DNA of 64,000 nt, taken from contig CBDDGJ010000003.1 in assembly GCA_965227805.1 (NCBI GenBank), positions 1,302,001 to 1,366,000 on the forward strand, written 5' to 3'. Positions within the stretch are counted from its first letter, which is position 1. Every line of letters begins with the position of its first letter. Under the pieces are notes generated by a model. That model made no database searches and had not been told where the DNA came from. It saw nothing but the letters and a program-made list of their open reading frames with translations. This document shows, one piece after another, positions 61,310-64,000 of this stretch. A program made the position numbers and the translations under genes. The stretch comes from CBDDGJ01 sp965227805. GTDB lineage: Bacteria; Pseudomonadota; Alphaproteobacteria; RS24.

Positions 61310-62145
61310 TAGTTAAGCACTGTTCCCTCAAGTGTAATGCGATGCATAACCCGTCTTTCGCCATGGTAATCATTTAAGGCATAATGCCATGTGCTTCGGT
61401 TATCCCAAAATGCGATTGAACCAGCCTGCCAGCTAAAACGTGTTGTATGCTCCATTTGTGCGGCATGTGTATATAGATAATCCAATAATGGTCTTGATTC
61501 CATGCTTGTCCACCCTTCAAAATGGAGCGTGAAGGCAGGATTCACATAAAGTGCCTTACGCCCGCTTTCTGGGTGGGTGATGATAACGGGATGAACAGCA
61601 TCTTGCGTGGCCAATTCGGCATTGCCAATGCGTCCACCCGATTCATGCACATAATTACTTTGATCGCCGAAAATATGACGGCTGGAATGAACGGCTTTCA
61701 TACCTTCAAGCGTTTTTTTAAATCCGTCCGAAAGCGTATCATAGGCTTTATACATGCAAGCAAAAAGCGTATCACCACCAATAGGCGGGGTTTCGCGCGC
61801 GAGCAAAATTGAGCCCATAGCTGGAATATGGTCATAAGAATGGTCGGTATGCCATGCACCGCCTATATTACTGATTTGGTCGGGTTCTTTACGCACTTCG
61901 GCGATTTTTTCATAACCCGGCACTTTAGCAAAAAAGCGATTGACATTGATCTCTCCCCACTTTTCCGCAAAAGCAATATGTTGATCGGGGTTTATGTCCT
62001 GATTGCGAAAAAATAATAGACCATGATCACAAAATGCTTTTTGCATTACGGCAAAATCAGCATCACGCAATGGGGTGGATAAATCGATATTTTCAACCTC
62101 AACACCAACGCCCCCCGACACAGCTTTCAAGCGAATATCACTCAT
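61309..62145 (-). CDS. TauD/TfdA-family Fe(II)/2-oxoglutarate dioxygenase
   Basis: 278 residues. The iron triad comes from WHTDHSYDHIPAMGS (HxD) and the distal His in STWHYALNDYHGERRVMHRI, with the 2-oxoglutarate Arg in ERRVMHRITL. Related enzymes hydroxylate taurine, phenoxyacetates or short acids such as carnitine precursors. Coupling with an SDR suggests hydroxylation then oxidation. The ATG is preceded by AGGGAGAC. Confidence 0.9.
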   Translation of the reverse strand: MSDIRLKAVSGGVGVEVENIDLSTPLRDADFAVMQKAFCDHGLLFFRNQDINPDQHIAFAEKWGEINVNRFFAKVPGYEKIAEVRKEPDQISNIGGAWHTDHSYDHIPAMGSILLARETPPIGGDTLFACMYKAYDTLSDGFKKTLEGMKAVHSSRHIFGDQSNYVHESGGRIGNAELATQDAVHPVIITHPESGRKALYVNPAFTLHFEGWTSMESRPLLDYLYTHAAQMEHTTRFSWQAGSIAFWDNRSTWHYALNDYHGERRVMHRITLEGTVLN

Positions 62146-62345
62146 AATTACACGTCTCCCTCTTAAACTAGGCTAAATTATTTCATAAGTATTCTAATAA
62201 ATCAAGTGTCTTTAGTAGTATAAATTACGTAATAAACTAGTATAAAATATACAAATCACCCTTTATAAAAAACGAATCACTCTTTATAGAAGTAGTTTAA
62301 GTCCGCTTATTTCAAGAATATATAACTAAAACGTCTAATATTATT
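62146..62345. other. AT-rich divergent intergenic region
   Basis: 200 bp between divergent TauD and the PopZ-like gene, with no coding sequence. It contains two near-identical 14-mers (AATCACCCTTTATA and AATCACTCTTTATA, 22 bp apart), which might be tandem regulator sites. Confidence 0.4.
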
Positions 62346-62795
62346 ATGGCTGAAGAAGAAAGCAAAATTGAAATTTTACGTTTATTGCGCGAAGCTGAAA
62401 CAGCTTATGCGCGTTCCGTCCATATAGATGATCATGATGTTGGATCAGCTCATGTTTTGCAAGAGATTCAAAAAGAATTTTCCGATGTAACGCACAAAGT
62501 AGAGCGTCAGCAGGCGCTTCATAGTGACGATGCGGCCGATGATTTAGAGGCGATAACGCAAAAATTAGAACGAGAATTATCACGAAAACAGCATGGGGAA
62601 GACCTTGAACGGTCTTCCGAGACTGTCAGGGGACACAGTAGTTCCGTTGATGTTGACGAGATTCTTCGTGATGTATCCAGTTTGTTATTGCGTAAATGGA
62701 TAGATGATAAAATGCCCGATATTGCGCGTGATATAATTTTAGACGCGCTTAATCGTCCGGCTGAAGCGGCAAAAAATACGGATGAAATGAGATAA
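62346..62795 (+). CDS. PopZ-like / DUF2497 protein
   Basis: 149 residues. The acidic, low-complexity central region and the C-terminal block SSLLLRKWIDDKMPDIARDI followed by ILDALNR match the C-terminal helices of the DUF2497 family, to which the polar organising protein PopZ of Caulobacter belongs. The N-terminal 60 residues (SKIEILRLLREAETAYARS) are helical. The family often lies near valS, which is not visible here. A pole-organising role is plausible. Confidence 0.6.
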   Translation: MAEEESKIEILRLLREAETAYARSVHIDDHDVGSAHVLQEIQKEFSDVTHKVERQQALHSDDAADDLEAITQKLERELSRKQHGEDLERSSETVRGHSSSVDVDEILRDVSSLLLRKWIDDKMPDIARDIILDALNRPAEAAKNTDEMR

Positions 62796-62991
62796 ATGAA
62801 ATGATTTATAGCAATATGATAGATGTGAGACAGCACAAAATGTAAGCACTTTATTTTACTATAAATTGAGTTAAAATTCTGCTGCGGGATGGGATTAAGT
62901 GGATATAAAACATAATTTGAATGGCCTATATGGCACTATAGTGGTGTTACACGAAAAAGTGCCAAATCGCCTTGCCTTGCAAGGCGTTTCT

Positions 62992-64000
62992 TTGAAAAAA
63001 TCTAAATATGTGCCTGCGGGTAAGCCCTTTGGTATGCTCAGCTCTTTTTTGGCACTTGTTGCCTGTGGTGGTGGCGGTGGTGGTGATATTAAAGACACTG
63101 AAGATACCAATGTTGTAAATCAGACTTTAGCTGCCATATTAGAGGATTCTGCTTCAGCGGGTGGGGCGCAAAATGCCGATGGGGACGCGGTGACAGCCGA
63201 TGAACTTACAGTGGTTGCCGAAGGGGTGAATATCTATCTGGAAGCGCGTTATCAAGCAGCCATACAGGCAGAAACAGGCTTTTCTAACTTACCGACCATA
63301 GATGAAGTGCAAACCCTTATCACACAGGAAAGTGCTGATTTATCGAGGCTTTATCAAAACCAATCCAGTTTTAATGATGATATATCCGATATGGATACAT
63401 CATTGGCTACAAATATGTCGTCCATGTTTTTAGGGGCAAGCACGTTTAACCAGAATATTGGTGGGTGGGATGTATCGGGTGTCACGGATATGTCATCCAT
63501 GTTTGCAGGTGCCGCGGCTTTTAACAGCGATATAGGCAGCTGGGATGTGTCTGGGGTTGTAAATATGAGTTCCATATTTGCAAATGCCACTGCCTTTAAC
63601 AGCGATATAAGCGGATGGACTGTATCTGGCGTGACTGATATGTCGTCCATGTTTTCAGGAGCAAGCACGTTTAATCAGAATATTGGCGGGTGGGATGTAT
63701 CTGGCGTTACGGATATGTCGTCCATGTTTGCAGGGGCAAGCACCTTTAACCAGACTATTGGCGGGTGGAATGTATCGGGCGTTACGGATATGTCGTCCAT
63801 GTTTGCAGATACAACTGCCTTTAACAGCGATATAAGCGGGTGGAATGTATCGGGTGTTACGGATATGTCGTCCATGTTTGCAGGGGCAAGCACGTTTAAC
63901 CAGACTATTGGCGGGTGGGATGTATCGGGCGTTACGGATATGTCGTCCCTGTTTGCAGGGGCGGCTGCCTTTAACAGCGATATAAGCGGTTGGGATGTAT
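62992..64000 (+). CDS. Repeat lipoprotein with DUF285 (BspA-type) repeats, cut by window edge
   Basis: The frame is open from a GTG at 62899 and continues past 64000. The TTG at 62992 was chosen because an AAGG site precedes it and it gives MKKSKYVPAGKPFG, then MLSSFLALVACGG, a lipoprotein signal with lipobox LVAC (Cys 63064-63066) and a run of six glycines. After a helical linker come 25-residue repeats of the type FNQNIGGWDVSGVTDMSSMF that fold as BspA/DUF285 solenoids, common in cell-surface proteins. At least seven repeats fall in the window. The start codon is uncertain. Confidence 0.78.
   Translation, partial: MKKSKYVPAGKPFGMLSSFLALVACGGGGGGDIKDTEDTNVVNQTLAAILEDSASAGGAQNADGDAVTADELTVVAEGVNIYLEARYQAAIQAETGFSNLPTIDEVQTLITQESADLSRLYQNQSSFNDDISDMDTSLATNMSSMFLGASTFNQNIGGWDVSGVTDMSSMFAGAAAFNSDIGSWDVSGVVNMSSIFANATAFNSDISGWTVSGVTDMSSMFSGASTFNQNIGGWDVSGVTDMSSMFAGASTFNQTIGGWNVSGVTDMSSMFADTTAFNSDISGWNVSGVTDMSSMFAGASTFNQTIGGWDVSGVTDMSSLFAGAAAFNSDISGWDV
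63433..64000 (+). repeat. 75-bp tandem repeats (DUF285)
   Basis: Seven or more 75-bp units encode the pattern W-D/N-V-S-G-V-T-D-M-S-S-M-F-A-x-A-x-x-F-N. Two sub-variants alternate: TFNQNIGGW/TFNQTIGGW and AFNSDISGW. Low divergence at the DNA level implies recent expansion, and makes the region prone to copy-number change. Confidence 0.88.

Noticed and set aside
62310..62330. CtrA-like site (TTAA-N7-TTAA) ahead of the PopZ-like gene
   Set aside because: The sequence TTAAGTCCGCTTATT has two mismatches in the right half-site; not enough in such AT-rich DNA.
63354..63893. Two open frames of 104 and 72 codons on the minus strand under the DUF285 repeats
   Set aside because: They are mirror frames produced by the 75-bp repeat and have the same periodicity; no start signals.

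Overview
This window is a gene-dense, moderate-GC stretch of a chromosome, most probably from a marine alphaproteobacterium. That placement is inferred from gene content and layout: translationally coupled metX-metW beside a chorismate mutase/hisC/tyrC operon, a HisG/HisZ pair, sigma-32 and RluD genes, a PopZ-like (DUF2497) protein, a 3-methylthiopropionyl-CoA-ligase-like enzyme, glutaryl-CoA dehydrogenase, a haloalkane dehalogenase and paired sulfatases. A SAR116-like lineage would fit, but the sequence alone does not prove it.

Layout. 1-7.4 kb: two acyl-CoA dehydrogenases, hisS, then a 582-bp AT-rich leader with an NrdR-like box before nrdA-nrdB and a Sel1-repeat protein. 7.4-14.4 kb: amino-acid biosynthesis (metW, metX, chorismate mutase, hisC, tyrC, hisG, and a hisZ carrying an extra N-terminal helix-turn-helix), then tRNA-Pro(CGG). 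14.4-26.7 kb: a metallo-hydrolase, two tandem outer-membrane barrel paralogues, glutaryl-CoA dehydrogenase, carbonic anhydrase, an aldonolactone-oxidase-like flavoenzyme coupled to a DSD1-type PLP enzyme, an acyl-CoA ligase, an amidase, tRNA-Arg(CCG) and ETF-ubiquinone oxidoreductase. 26.8-29.8 kb: a sulfatase remnant, an MFS transporter, a styrene-oxide-isomerase-like membrane protein and an extended SDR.

30.0-34.0 kb is the most striking part. A MuF-domain polymorphic toxin gene, frameshifted by a 13-bp tandem duplication, is followed on the same strand by five paralogous membrane-anchored, two-cysteine proteins that look like its immunity family. The spacers between these paralogues still hold the last codons of other toxin alleles, always 32 bp upstream of the next immunity gene. 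The array therefore reads as a fossil record of successive toxin-tip/immunity replacements.

34.1-52.3 kb is an accessory catabolic island: two sulfatases, their formylglycine-generating enzyme, a haloalkane dehalogenase, four glutathione-transferase-family proteins, a Rieske oxygenase, a ThuA protein, a GMC dehydrogenase with its small subunit, two TetR regulators and a relBE pair whose toxin is frameshifted. Three copies of an operator, TGACA-N7-TGTCA, sit at promoters around the sulfatase, FGE and dehalogenase genes and suggest a local TetR regulon.

52.4-55.0 kb returns to core genes (rpsU, rpoH, rluD). 55.0-60.6 kb holds a decaying flagellar module: a flagellin with a FliD-like start and a 23-bp frameshifting insertion behind a sigma-54-type promoter, FliS, a FlgN/FliT-like chaperone, a FleQ-like AAA+ activator without its N-terminus, and an RpoN reduced to a scrap of region I fused to the DNA-binding domain. 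A ClC antiporter without the usual gating glutamate lies inside it. 60.6-64 kb carries an SDR-TauD pair, a PopZ-like protein and the start of a lipoprotein built from 25-residue DUF285 repeats that runs off the window.
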